DNA of 64,000 bases from JBBPZK01 sp965219175. GTDB lineage: Bacteria > Actinomycetota > Rubrobacteria > Rubrobacterales > Rubrobacteraceae. Positions within the stretch are counted from its first letter, which is position 1. Each line of letters opens with the position of its first letter. The notes under the pieces were generated by a model that worked only from the letters and a program-made list of their open reading frames with translations, searched no databases and was not told where the DNA came from. The stretch lies in NCBI GenBank assembly GCA_965219175.1, contig CBDCNI010000001.1, positions 2,046,001 through 2,110,000 on the forward strand, given 5' to 3'. The position numbers and the translations under genes were made by a program. Shown here in pieces: positions 9,000-18,053 of this stretch.

Positions 9000-9091
9000 T
9001 CATCAGCCATGCTTTTCCCCTTCTCGATTTCATTTTCGCCCACACTCCTCTTTTTGGCTGACGGGCTGCAATGCTGACGGGCTGACAAGCT

Positions 9092-9985
9092 TCATCCCGC
9101 CACTGGCTCGAAATTCCCGGCCTTGTAGACTTGTCCCGGCAGTTCTTTACCGAGCTGCTCCGAAAGCCACGCGGCCACCTCGATGAGTTTGCCCAGGTCT
9201 ATCCCCGTGTCGTGGCCCATCCCGTGCAACGTGTATACGAGGTCCTCGGTGGAGATATTGCCGGTCGCGCGGGGCGCGAATGGACAGCCGCCGGTTCCGC
9301 CAACCGAAGCGTCCAGCACCGTCACTCCAGACTCGATGGCGGCCACGGCGTTCGCTATGCCCGTGTTTCGGGTGTCGTGGAAATGACAACCAACCGTTAC
9401 GCCCAGGGCCGTAACCCCTTCGACCAACTCGCGTACTTGCGTCGGAACCCCGACCCCGATCGTGTCGGCGAGGACAACCTCATCCGGCTGCGCTTCGGCG
9501 ACTTGTTTAGCGATGCGTAGCACATGCTCCGGCTCGACCCGGCCCTCGAACGGACACCCGAAGGCGGCGCTCAAAGTAATAGAGACCCGCACGCCGTCCA
9601 GCCGCGCCCGCTCCACGAGCCTCGCGGCCAACTCTGTCGCGTCTTCCACGGTCGTGTTCTGGTTACGCCTGGCGAACGTCTCCGTAACCGGGAAAGCGTA
9701 GCGCACCTCGTCCACCCCGGCCTCGACTGCACGCTCGTAGCCCTTCTCGTTCAGCGCCAGTCCGGCGTAGGAAGTGTTGGGGCGGCGCTTTATTTTCGCG
9801 AGCACCTCCTCGGCGCCTGCCATCTGGGGGACTAGCTTGGGGTTTACGAAGCTCGCAGCCTCGACCCTCGGGACGCCGGCGTCGGCGAGCCGGTCGCACA
9901 GTTCGGCACGGACTTCCGGGGGGAGACTCTTGTCCTCGTTCTGGAGGCCGTCGCGGGGACCTACGTCAACTATCTCTATCTTCAT
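9092..9985 (-). CDS. Hydroxymethylglutaryl-CoA lyase
   Basis: A 297-residue HMGL-like TIM-barrel enzyme that cleaves 3-hydroxy-3-methylglutaryl-CoA to acetyl-CoA and acetoacetate, the last step of leucine breakdown. Motifs are VGPRDGLQNE at the N-terminus, HFHDTRNTG (metal-binding HxH), and the signature GGTGGCPFAPRATGN with the catalytic cysteine. I start at the ATG giving MKIEIVDVGPRDG, as the GGAGAGAGG ribosome site lies just before it and inside the longer frame (to 10006). It stands downstream of the BCKDH genes on the same strand and completes the leucine route with the MCC genes near 24-29 kb. Confidence 0.9.
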   Translation of the reverse strand: MKIEIVDVGPRDGLQNEDKSLPPEVRAELCDRLADAGVPRVEAASFVNPKLVPQMAGAEEVLAKIKRRPNTSYAGLALNEKGYERAVEAGVDEVRYAFPVTETFARRNQNTTVEDATELAARLVERARLDGVRVSITLSAAFGCPFEGRVEPEHVLRIAKQVAEAQPDEVVLADTIGVGVPTQVRELVEGVTALGVTVGCHFHDTRNTGIANAVAAIESGVTVLDASVGGTGGCPFAPRATGNISTEDLVYTLHGMGHDTGIDLGKLIEVAAWLSEQLGKELPGQVYKAGNFEPVAG

Positions 9986-10047
9986 CAGACGATTCCTCTC
10001 TCCCACCGACGACGGAGACTCCGTAGCAAGGTTGGTCGTGTAGAGAT

Positions 10048-11394
10048 CTAGCCTAGCTCACCCTCGGGCGTGTAGCTTTCCAGCCGATGCTTGACGGCGT
10101 TCAAGAACCGTAGGGCCGTTCCACCGTCGAGGATGCGGTGGTCGAAGGAGACCTCCAGGTTCATCATGCTCCGGATGGCTATGGCTTCGCTCCCAGCGTC
10201 TTCCACTACAACCGGGCGCTTCACTATGGCTTCGGCGGAGAGTATGGCCGCCTGCGGGTGGTTGATGATCGGGGTAGAGACCACGGAACCTAATGATCCG
10301 GGGTTGTTGACGGTAAACGTCCCGCCGGAAGTGTCGTCGGGGGTTAGATTTCCGGTTCTGGTCCTGCGGACGAGATCGTCTATCTTGCGAGCCAAGCCTA
10401 AAGTGTTCAATTCATCAGCGTCGGGGACGACCGGGACGATCAGGGCGTCTGGAAGGTCCACGGCGACCCCAATATTGATTCGTTTACGCAATACAATGCG
10501 GTCCCCATCCCACACGGAATTGAGTACCGGATGTTCCTTGAGTCCTTCGACGACCGCCCCCACGATAAACGGCAGGTACGTGAGCCTGACACCCTCACTA
10601 TCGGCGAACTCGTCTTTTATCCTCTCGCGCAGCCGGACAAGCCCGCTCACGTCCACCTCGACCATCGCCCAGGCGTGGGGAGCCTCGCGCTTGCTCTGAG
10701 ACATGCGTCCGGCTATCGCCCGCCTTACGCTCGTAAGGTCCACTACCCGGTCGCCATCGTGGACCGTAACCCGAGAACGTTCGGAAGGCTCGTGCTCGGG
10801 TGTGGTCTCAGGTGCAGTCGGGGTTTCGGGGGCGGTCACGCGCCCTTCGATGTACTTCTCGATATCTTTCTTGGTGACCCGGCCCTGGATGCCGGTACCG
10901 GAGACCTCCGACAACTCTACTTCGTGCTCCACGGCGAGGCGGCGAACAACGGGTGAGGAGCGCGTCAGACGCAGCGACTCGGCGCTCCTTACTTCCCCGT
11001 TGGTGTCGCCGGGCTGGCGTACAGTCGCGCTCCGCGATTCACCGTCCGTTGCGACCGGCTGAGCCTCGGTCTCAGCCGCCGGGAACTCTTCCGTCGGGGC
11101 TCCGGCGGGGGCGTCTTCCTTCGTCACGGGCTGTTCATCCGCAGGTTCATCTTCACCGGCTACAGTCATCATCAGCAGTTCGGTTCCCACGTCTACCGTT
11201 GTGCCCTCGGAGACCAGGATCTTCTGTACCGTTCCGGCGAGCGGCGAGGGTAGCTCGGCGCTGACCTTGTCCGTGTCGACTTCGCAGATAGGCTCGTCTT
11301 TTTTCACCTCATCGCCTTCGGCCTTGAGCCAGCGGGCGATTGTGCCTTCGGTCACGCTCTCCCCGAGTTGGGGCATGGTTACGGGTTTCGCCAC
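10048..11394 (-). CDS. Branched-chain 2-oxoacid dehydrogenase E2 (dihydrolipoamide acyltransferase)
   Basis: A 448-residue E2 core subunit. It has one N-terminal lipoyl domain with the lipoylated lysine in EVDTDKVSAE (about residue 44), an acidic, Ala/Pro-rich linker, a peripheral subunit-binding domain (SPVVRRLAVEHEVELSEVSG, about 147-182), a second linker, and the catalytic acyltransferase domain ending in SFDHRILDGG, which holds the catalytic His and Asp. It transfers acyl groups from E1 to CoA. E1beta and E1alpha lie immediately upstream in the same operon. No E3 (lipoamide dehydrogenase) is in the window, so E3 must be supplied from elsewhere. Confidence 0.92.
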   Translation of the reverse strand: MAKPVTMPQLGESVTEGTIARWLKAEGDEVKKDEPICEVDTDKVSAELPSPLAGTVQKILVSEGTTVDVGTELLMMTVAGEDEPADEQPVTKEDAPAGAPTEEFPAAETEAQPVATDGESRSATVRQPGDTNGEVRSAESLRLTRSSPVVRRLAVEHEVELSEVSGTGIQGRVTKKDIEKYIEGRVTAPETPTAPETTPEHEPSERSRVTVHDGDRVVDLTSVRRAIAGRMSQSKREAPHAWAMVEVDVSGLVRLRERIKDEFADSEGVRLTYLPFIVGAVVEGLKEHPVLNSVWDGDRIVLRKRINIGVAVDLPDALIVPVVPDADELNTLGLARKIDDLVRRTRTGNLTPDDTSGGTFTVNNPGSLGSVVSTPIINHPQAAILSAEAIVKRPVVVEDAGSEAIAIRSMMNLEVSFDHRILDGGTALRFLNAVKHRLESYTPEGELG

Positions 11395-11406
11395 GGGACC
11401 CTCCTT

Positions 11407-12393
11407 CTAGTAGCGGGCCAACTCCAGCATCGCAGCCTCTATCTTTTCGGCCGACGGCACGAAGAAGTCCATCATCGGTTTGGCGAATGCGGCCGCCGGT
11501 ATGTCAGGCCCACCAAGCCGCATCACCGGCCCATCCAGCCACTCGAAAGCTTCCCGCGCCACGACAGCCGCTATCTCTCCCGACAAGGATCCGGTGAGGT
11601 TCGCCTCCGAGACGACGAGGAACTTGCCGGTCTTCTTGGCCGAGTCGAGGATGGTCTCTTTATCCAATGGATACAGCGTCATCGGCTCGACGACCTCGGT
11701 TTCTATACCGTGCTCCTCGGAAATCCTCTGCGCCACCTCCAGGACCGAGTGGAGCATCATGCCGTAGGAGACGACGGTGATGTCCGTCCCTTCGCGGTGG
11801 ACTTTTGCTTTATCCAGCGGGACGGTGTAATCGTCCTCCGGGACGTCTTCCTTGACGAGGCGGTAGGCTTTCTTGTGCTCGAAAAAGAGGACTGGGTTCG
11901 GGTCGCGGATGGCGCTTTTGATCATTCCCTTGGCATCAGCTGGAAAACTCGGGGCGACGACCTTCAGGCCGGGTGTGTTGCAGAAGTACGCTTCCACACT
12001 CTGGGAGTGGTAGAGCGCCCCGCCGGGCACGACGCCGTAGGGGACCCGGATCGTCATGGGACAGTTCCAGGCGCCGTTGGAACGGTAGTAGAACCGGGCT
12101 GCTTCGCTTACGATCTGGTTGAAGGCCGGGGGGATGAAGTCGGCGAATTGTATCTCCGCCACCGGGCGCATCCCGTTTACCGATAGCCCGATCGCCGCCC
12201 CGACTATGAGGCTCTCGGCCAGCGGCGTATCCATAACCCGTTCGCTGCCGAACTCCTCCTGCAAGCCTTCCGTCAACCGGAATACTCCGCCGGCCCGGCC
12301 GACGTCTTCTCCCACTACTATTACGCTATCGTCGGAGCGCATCTCCTCGGCCAAACCGTCGTGGATGGCCTGGAGCAGGTTCTTGACGGCCAT
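11407..12393 (-). CDS. Branched-chain 2-oxoacid dehydrogenase E1 beta
   Basis: A 328-residue transketolase-like beta subunit that forms the thiamine-diphosphate enzyme with E1 alpha. It begins with a ligand-binding GEDVGRAGGVFRLTEGL segment, followed by RVMDTPLAE and PVAEIQFADF, then a C-terminal domain with VVEPMTLYPLD. It oxidatively decarboxylates ketoacids of Val, Leu and Ile. Its ATG lies 1 bp from the E1alpha stop, so the subunits are translationally coupled for stoichiometry, and E2 follows after 12 bp. A pyruvate dehydrogenase of this heterotetramer type is possible, but the leucine and valine genes around it favour branched-chain substrates. Confidence 0.9.
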   Translation of the reverse strand: MAVKNLLQAIHDGLAEEMRSDDSVIVVGEDVGRAGGVFRLTEGLQEEFGSERVMDTPLAESLIVGAAIGLSVNGMRPVAEIQFADFIPPAFNQIVSEAARFYYRSNGAWNCPMTIRVPYGVVPGGALYHSQSVEAYFCNTPGLKVVAPSFPADAKGMIKSAIRDPNPVLFFEHKKAYRLVKEDVPEDDYTVPLDKAKVHREGTDITVVSYGMMLHSVLEVAQRISEEHGIETEVVEPMTLYPLDKETILDSAKKTGKFLVVSEANLTGSLSGEIAAVVAREAFEWLDGPVMRLGGPDIPAAAFAKPMMDFFVPSAEKIEAAMLELARY

Positions 12394-12394
12394 C

Positions 12395-13402
12395 TCAGGA
12401 GCCTTCCGCGTACACGCGCCCGAGCGCTTTTTCAGGTTCGGCGTGGGGCGCGGCCTCGGCGTAGTCGCTCGCCTCGGCGACCTCCTCTTCTATTCCGGTG
12501 GAGATCTCCTCTCGCTCCTCTTCGCCTAACAGGCCGTTTTCTTCGAGGTACTGCTCGAAACGGACGATCGGGTCCTTCAAACGCCACTCCTCTATCTCTT
12601 CGCGCTCCCGGTAACGCCGGTCGTCGTCGTCTGAGGAATGGGCCATCATCCGATAAGTTCTGGCTTCGATCAGGCTGGGACCTTCTCCACTGCGGGCGCG
12701 TTCGAACGCTTCTTTAGCCGCCTCATAGACCGCGAGCACGTCATTCCCGTCGACCGCGACACCCGGAAAGCCGTATCCTTCCGCCCGTCCGGCGATGGAC
12801 CCCGCGACCTGCGCGTCCTCGCGGGTTGAGATGGCGTAGACGTTGTTCTCGATAAAGAAGACCACCGGCAGGTTGTGGATGCCGGCGAAGTTCATCGCCT
12901 CGTGCCAGTCACCGCCGCTGGTTGAAGCCTCGCCGCCGCACGCCAGCACGACCCCGCTCTCGCCGCGCATCTTGAAGGCCAGGGCGGTTCCGGCAGCCTG
13001 CGGATATTGCACACCCACTGGTGCCGAAGAGGTGACGATGTTTAGCTCGCGGTCGGAGTAGTGTCCGGGCATCTGGCGTCCACCGCTGTTCGGGTCTTCT
13101 TCTTTCCCGAGGATGCTCAGGAACTGCCCGCGGGGCTTCTGCCCGAGGAGCATCGTCATCCCGGAATCCCGGTAGTAAGGGTAGAGATAATCGTGACCGG
13201 ACTGGAGGTTGTACGCAGCGCCGACCTGGGCGGCCTCTTGGCCCTGGCAAGATATGACGAAAGCAGCCTTGCCCTGACGGTTCAGGATCCAAGACCGCTC
13301 GTCCACCTTTCTAGCCAGAAGCATGTAGTAGTAGATCCTACGCAGGTCGTCCTCGTCCAGACCCAATACCTCGTGATAAGCCCGGCTTTCCCGGATAGCC
13401 AT
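12395..13402 (-). CDS. Branched-chain 2-oxoacid dehydrogenase E1 alpha
   Basis: A 335-residue alpha subunit. The thiamine-diphosphate motif runs from GGEASTSGGDWHEAMN to FFIENN (about residues 155-187), in place of the common GDG start. A serine-containing loop, MAHSSDDDDRRYR (about 248-260), matches the regulated loop of E1 alpha proteins. The N-terminal region has the substrate-channel segment YPYYRDSGM. It is the first gene of the E1alpha-E1beta-E2 set; AGGAGGAG precedes the ATG. 13403-13543 upstream is probably the operon promoter region, without clear hexamers. Confidence 0.92.
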   Translation of the reverse strand: MAIRESRAYHEVLGLDEDDLRRIYYYMLLARKVDERSWILNRQGKAAFVISCQGQEAAQVGAAYNLQSGHDYLYPYYRDSGMTMLLGQKPRGQFLSILGKEEDPNSGGRQMPGHYSDRELNIVTSSAPVGVQYPQAAGTALAFKMRGESGVVLACGGEASTSGGDWHEAMNFAGIHNLPVVFFIENNVYAISTREDAQVAGSIAGRAEGYGFPGVAVDGNDVLAVYEAAKEAFERARSGEGPSLIEARTYRMMAHSSDDDDRRYREREEIEEWRLKDPIVRFEQYLEENGLLGEEEREEISTGIEEEVAEASDYAEAAPHAEPEKALGRVYAEGS

Positions 13403-13543
13403 AGACCTCCTCCTCTACTCAAAGGTCCCCACAGGAGAAGCGAAAAGCACTCCTCTATACGATGTATTCTAACAGAACAGCCGCGCTCTCAGGACTCTAG
13501 GAAACACGCGACCTCAAACCTCACGCCCGTTTTCACGAGAGCT

Positions 13544-13990
13544 TCATTGCTCTCTGACCGGCGATAGGGAGACCGTTTGGAGCAAGGTCGCGCACGCTCG
13601 ACTCTCACCGTCCGCGACCGCCTCGACCTCGGCCTTGCAGACGAACAGCCGCCGCCCGGCGCTCACTACCTCGCCGCGGGCGACGAGCTTCTCTCCCCAT
13701 GCCGGGGCGAGGAAGTTCACCTTATACTCGACCGTGAGCACCTCCCGGCCCGGCGGCGCGAGGGTCAGCGCAGCATAACCCCCGGCGGTGTCACCTATAG
13801 CGCCCGTGACCGCGCCGTGGAAGTAGCGTTCCTGCTGCGTCAGCTCGTCGCTGAAAGGAACTTCGATGACGCAAATCCCCGGACTCGCTTCCACAACCTC
13901 TGCGCCAAGCAGACGCATCAGCCCTTGTTTACGGAAACTGGTCCGCACCCGCTCCAGTGGATCTGTCCTCTCCGGTTCGGTCATCGACAC
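13544..13990 (-). CDS. PaaI-family hotdog thioesterase
   Basis: A 148-residue single hotdog-fold acyl-CoA thioesterase. It shows the HGAVTGAIGDTAGGYAAL helix with the catalytic Gly/Asp region, followed by VEYKVNFLAPAWGEKLVARGEVV, as in PaaI and YbgC-like enzymes. It probably hydrolyses dead-end or overloaded CoA esters to free CoA. It lies 8 bp downstream of the mutase gene on the same strand and upstream of the BCKDH genes, so it belongs to the branched-chain acyl-CoA set. Substrate range cannot be read from the sequence. Confidence 0.85.
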   Translation of the reverse strand: MSMTEPERTDPLERVRTSFRKQGLMRLLGAEVVEASPGICVIEVPFSDELTQQERYFHGAVTGAIGDTAGGYAALTLAPPGREVLTVEYKVNFLAPAWGEKLVARGEVVSAGRRLFVCKAEVEAVADGESRACATLLQTVSLSPVREQ

Positions 13991-13998
13991 CTGAAACC

Positions 13999-15642
13999 TT
14001 AGATCACCGGCGTCTCACGGTAGCCGCCGAAGACTTCTTTCAAAGCGTCGGAGATCTCTTGCACTGAGGCGTAGGCTCGCACGCAGTCGAGGATCGGATA
14101 CATGGTATTTTCGTCTCCTCTGGCGGCCTCTTTCAACTCTTCGAGATGACGCTCGACCTGTTCGTTGTCCCGGCGCTCTTTGAGGCTCTTGAGGCGTTCG
14201 ACCTGCGCTTTAGAAACCGCCGGGTCTACGCGGTGGGTCTCGACATCTGATTCGTCCTGGGGCTCGTAAATGTTGACGTTGACTATGTGGCGGGTTTTGT
14301 CCTCTATCTCCCGGTTGTAGCGGGCGCTCGCCTCGGCGATCTCACGCATCTGGAAACCGTCTTCGATAGCGGGGATCACCCCACCCAACTCGTCTATCTG
14401 CCGGAAGTAATCGTAGGCCTGACGCTCCAACTCGTCCGTGAGCGCCTCGACGAAGTAAGAGCCCCCGAGCGGGTCTATAGTGTTCGTCACTCCGGTCTCC
14501 AGCGCCACTATCTGCTGGGTACGAACTGCGACCCTAACGGCCTCTTCCGTGGGCAGCGCGAGAGCTTCGTCCAGTGAATTAGTATGCAAACTCTGCGTCC
14601 CGCCGAGGATGGCGGCAAGAGCCTCGAACGCGGTGCGGGCGACGTTGTTGTAGGGCTCCTGGGCCGTCAGGGATACGCCCGCCGTCTGGGTGTGGAAGCG
14701 CATGAGGAGGCTTCGCTCGTCTTTGGCGCCGTAACGTTCTTTCATCTCACGCGCCCAGATGCGTCTGGCGGCCCGGAACTTGCAGATCTCCTCGAAGAAG
14801 TCTACGTGCGAGTTGAAGAAGAAAGAGAGCCGCGGCGCAAAGTCGTCCACGTCTAGGCCCGCCTCTATACCGGCTTCTACATAAGCGAAACCGTCGGAGA
14901 GGGTGAAGGCGAGTTCCTGGGCGGCGGTCGAGCCAGCCTCCCGGATATGGTAACCGGAGATAGAGACCGTGTTCCACTTCGGCATGTGCTCGGTGGCGTA
15001 GACTAGCATGTCCCTGAAGACCCGCATGGACGGCGCGGGCGGGAACAGCCACTCTTTCTGGGCGATGTACTCCTTTAGGATGTCGTTCTGGTTGGTCCCA
15101 CCGAGGGCTTCGGGCGACACGCCCTGCTTCTCAGCCGCGACGACGTACATGGCGAGCAGCACCATCGCCGGGGCGTTGATGGTCATCGAGGTCGTAACCT
15201 CGTCCATCGGGATGCCGTCGAACAGACGCTCCATATCCTCTAAAGAGTCGACAGCCACACCCTCGGTCCCCACCTCGCCTAAAGAGAGCGGCGAGTCGGA
15301 GTCGAGGCCCATGAGGGTCGGCATGTCGAATGCGACCGAGAGGCCGTTCTGGCCGTGATCCAGCAAATACTTGAAGCGTTTATTGGTGTCGGCGGCATCC
15401 CCGTATCCGGCGAACTGACGCACCGTCCACAGCCGTCCCCGGTACATGTTCGGGTAGACGCCACGGGTGTACGGGTACTCACCCGGATATCCCAGCTTCT
15501 CGTCGTAGTCGCCCGGCGCGTCTTCGGGGGTGTAAAGCGGTTTGATCGGCACGCCCGACATGGTCGAGAACTCCGCGTCGCGCTCGGAGGTCTTGGAGTA
15601 CGCTTCCTCCCAGAGCTCCTTCGCACTCTTCCTGGTATCCAC
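13999..15642 (-). CDS. Acyl-CoA mutase large subunit, predicted isobutyryl-CoA mutase
   Basis: A 547-residue methylmalonyl-CoA mutase-family TIM barrel without the C-terminal B12-binding domain, so it needs a separate small subunit that is not in this window. At the two known specificity positions, methylmalonyl-CoA mutase has Tyr89 and Arg207. Here the aligned segments read [10 protein letters not shown] (Phe) and [13 protein letters not shown] (Gln). Phe/Gln is the pattern of isobutyryl-CoA mutase (IcmA, IcmF). The BCKDH complex next to it makes isobutyryl-CoA from valine, which fits conversion to n-butyryl-CoA. A generic methylmalonyl-CoA mutase label would be the default; I favour Icm. 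Confidence 0.8.
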   Translation of the reverse strand: MDTRKSAKELWEEAYSKTSERDAEFSTMSGVPIKPLYTPEDAPGDYDEKLGYPGEYPYTRGVYPNMYRGRLWTVRQFAGYGDAADTNKRFKYLLDHGQNGLSVAFDMPTLMGLDSDSPLSLGEVGTEGVAVDSLEDMERLFDGIPMDEVTTSMTINAPAMVLLAMYVVAAEKQGVSPEALGGTNQNDILKEYIAQKEWLFPPAPSMRVFRDMLVYATEHMPKWNTVSISGYHIREAGSTAAQELAFTLSDGFAYVEAGIEAGLDVDDFAPRLSFFFNSHVDFFEEICKFRAARRIWAREMKERYGAKDERSLLMRFHTQTAGVSLTAQEPYNNVARTAFEALAAILGGTQSLHTNSLDEALALPTEEAVRVAVRTQQIVALETGVTNTIDPLGGSYFVEALTDELERQAYDYFRQIDELGGVIPAIEDGFQMREIAEASARYNREIEDKTRHIVNVNIYEPQDESDVETHRVDPAVSKAQVERLKSLKERRDNEQVERHLEELKEAARGDENTMYPILDCVRAYASVQEISDALKEVFGGYRETPVI

Positions 15643-15696
15643 AGTAAGGTCCTCCTGGGTCTCTTTCCCCTATGGACGAACTGTAGCATAAGCTGT

Positions 15697-16872
15697 CTAG
15701 CCGACCACGGGACGCTCTTTCGTTATGCCGGTCGGCGCTTCAGCCTGTTCTTTGAGGATAGCGCGGGAGATGACGAGACGTTGGATCTCGCTGGTCCCTT
15801 CGTAGATCTCCGTGACTCGCGCGTCCCGATAGTATCGCTCGACGGGATGGTCCTTCATATACCCCCGACCACCCAGGACCTGGACCGCCTCATAAGCTAC
15901 CTCGTTCGCCGTCTGCGAAGCGTAGAGCTTCGCCCGCGCACCTGCTTCGGTGTGGCGCATCCCCTGATCCTTCATCCAGGCAGCCTCGTAGACGAGTAGT
16001 CGTGCCGCCCGGATCTTCGTCTGCATGTCCGCCAGCTTGAATGCGATGGCCTGATGCTCGGCGATTGGCTTGCCGAATGTGGTCCTCTCTGCAGCGTAGC
16101 CTCGCGCGTACCGGAAAGCGGCCTCCGCTATTCCGACGGCCTGGGCGGCTATGCCGATGCGTCCGCCGTCGAGGGTGCCGAGCGCCACCCGCAGGCCCAC
16201 GCCCTCCGGTCCCAGCCGGTTCTCCTCCGGCACGAAGACATCGTCGAGGAGCACGTCGTCGGTGGTCGCGGAGATCACACCCATCTTCCGTGCGTGCTCA
16301 CCAAAGGAGACGCCCTCGGAGTCCATCCCGGCGACGAAAGCCGTAACACCTCCTTCGGCGCGGGCGAAGAGGACCACCGTGCCGGCGACGCGGCCGTTGG
16401 TGACCCATTGCTTGTGGCCGCTGACGCGGTATCCGCCGTCAACCCTCTCGGCTTTCGTCTGGACGGCCGCCGCGTCGGATCCCGTCTCCGGCTCCGTGAG
16501 AGCAAAACATCCGATACTCTCTCCCCGCGCGAGCCCCGGCACCCATCGCCGGCGCTGCTCCTCGTCGCCGTGGTCCAGGATGGGCAGCGTCCCGGCGCTC
16601 GTGTGTACCGCGAGCGTCGCCCCAACTCCCGCGTCGGCCCGGCTGATCTCCTCCAGCATCAGCGCGTAGGACAGGAATTCCATCCCGGCCCCGCCGTACT
16701 CCTCCGGCACGCACAAACCCATGAAACCGGCCTCCGCCAGCTTCTCGAACGTCTCAGCCGGGAAACGGTCCTCCCGGTCGAGCTCGGCAGCATAGGGAGC
16801 TATCTTCCGGTCGGCAAACTCCGCCGCCCGTTCCTTGATCCCCCGCTGCTCATCTGTCAGGTCGAAGTTCAT
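15697..16872 (-). CDS. Acyl-CoA dehydrogenase
   Basis: A 391-residue FAD-dependent acyl-CoA dehydrogenase that introduces the alpha-beta double bond. The signatures are CFALTEPETGSDA (FAD contact), GHKQWVTNG, the RTTFGKPIAEHQAIAFKLADM region, and the catalytic glutamate in IYEGTSEIQR, at the usual short- or medium-chain position (Glu376 type). It starts the minus-strand branched-chain block about 55 bp upstream of the mutase gene. Butyryl-CoA (the mutase product), isobutyryl-CoA or 2-methylbutyryl-CoA are plausible substrates. Confidence 0.9.
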   Translation of the reverse strand: MNFDLTDEQRGIKERAAEFADRKIAPYAAELDREDRFPAETFEKLAEAGFMGLCVPEEYGGAGMEFLSYALMLEEISRADAGVGATLAVHTSAGTLPILDHGDEEQRRRWVPGLARGESIGCFALTEPETGSDAAAVQTKAERVDGGYRVSGHKQWVTNGRVAGTVVLFARAEGGVTAFVAGMDSEGVSFGEHARKMGVISATTDDVLLDDVFVPEENRLGPEGVGLRVALGTLDGGRIGIAAQAVGIAEAAFRYARGYAAERTTFGKPIAEHQAIAFKLADMQTKIRAARLLVYEAAWMKDQGMRHTEAGARAKLYASQTANEVAYEAVQVLGGRGYMKDHPVERYYRDARVTEIYEGTSEIQRLVISRAILKEQAEAPTGITKERPVVG

Positions 16873-16967
16873 TGAGGACCCCTAGTTGATAGTAGTCTTT
16901 TCGTCAGTGCGCGATAGATGCCTTGATCCATCCTATTGTTTCCATTGCTCCGGATTATACTTCCGCT

Positions 16968-17969
16968 ATGAGCCCGCTCGCCGTAGTGTTATCAGATACT
17001 CACCTTCCCAGTACGATTGCAGGTCATTCTCACGCTTTGCCCAAGAGAATTTTCCCATACTTGAGAAGAGCAGAGATCATCTTCCATGCGGGGGATATCG
17101 TAAAAGCGTCACTTCTCGATGAACTTGCGGCTTATGCTCCTGTTCATGCGGTTAAAGGGAATTGGGATTTGGACTCTTCCGTTACAAACCTTCCGGATAC
17201 TCTGGAGTTCGAGTTCGCTGACATATCTATCGCCATGCTCCACAATTCTGGCTCCAGAGCAGGAAGAAGGAAAAGATTACGAAGGCGTTTTCCACACGCC
17301 CGTGTAGTGTTGTTTGGGCATTCGCACGAGCCTGGCATCGATTACGAAGACGGTCTTCTGCTTATCAACCCCGGAGGGGCTTCTAAATCCTGCGCCTTGC
17401 TGCATGTAGAGAACGGTAACGCGCACGGTGAAATAGTTGATCTCAAAAATGGCAAGCATCACTCAGCGGGCCATTACCTACCTCTCAGCATTGAACCGCC
17501 GAAGCGACCGAAGGGAGCCGACTTTACTACCGATATTAAGAAGCTCCTGCTAGAAAAAGCCAACCACAAATGTCAAAGTTGTTTTTCTAGAGAATCGCTC
17601 GAATTCTCACACAGCGTCCCCGTTTCTGAGGGTGGGAGAGGGACACTAGACAACGGTAGAGTTCTGTGCCGACGCTGCCGGGTCGAGAAAACTCGCAAGG
17701 AACGTCGCCGCAAAGAACTGAACAAGTATCTGAACAAAGAACCCACCAGGACCATCTCCAACCACGCCATTGACTTGAAGTTCGATCATCTACTTACTTT
17801 GGGCGCGTTACTGCCGGTTGAAAGAGAAGAATTATATGGACTCACTGTAAAGAGTCTCGTAAATAAGTTAAGAGCGAAAGAGGCCGATCACCTGACCCTA
17901 GACCTTGTACGACCTTACGTTTCAGACGACCACGCCGCATGCTACAGAATAGGCCGCAAAAGCAGATAG
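16968..17969 (+). CDS. YfcE/MJ0936-type metallophosphoesterase fused to HNH endonuclease
   Basis: A 333-residue two-domain protein. Residues about 4-165 form a calcineurin-like phosphodiesterase with LSDTHLP, HAGDIV, GNWD (family norm GNxD) and LFGHSHEP metal motifs. Residues about 190-245 form an HNH nuclease: CQSC, LEFSHSVPVSEGG, DNGRVLCRRC. A basic tail of about 80 residues follows. I chose ATG 16968; TTG 16923 adds 15 residues before the phosphoesterase strand. Neither start has a strong ribosome site. AT content is higher than in neighbouring metabolic genes and it is oriented against them, which suggests acquisition. A role in nucleic-acid cleavage, repair or defence is inference. Confidence 0.8.
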   Translation: MSPLAVVLSDTHLPSTIAGHSHALPKRIFPYLRRAEIIFHAGDIVKASLLDELAAYAPVHAVKGNWDLDSSVTNLPDTLEFEFADISIAMLHNSGSRAGRRKRLRRRFPHARVVLFGHSHEPGIDYEDGLLLINPGGASKSCALLHVENGNAHGEIVDLKNGKHHSAGHYLPLSIEPPKRPKGADFTTDIKKLLLEKANHKCQSCFSRESLEFSHSVPVSEGGRGTLDNGRVLCRRCRVEKTRKERRRKELNKYLNKEPTRTISNHAIDLKFDHLLTLGALLPVEREELYGLTVKSLVNKLRAKEADHLTLDLVRPYVSDDHAACYRIGRKSR

Positions 17970-18053
17970 TCCGTCGTTCGCTATGCCAGATAAAAACGAT
18001 ACTAATCAGCAAACGGATACGATCCGAACAATGTCCGGTTCCATCCTCCAACC

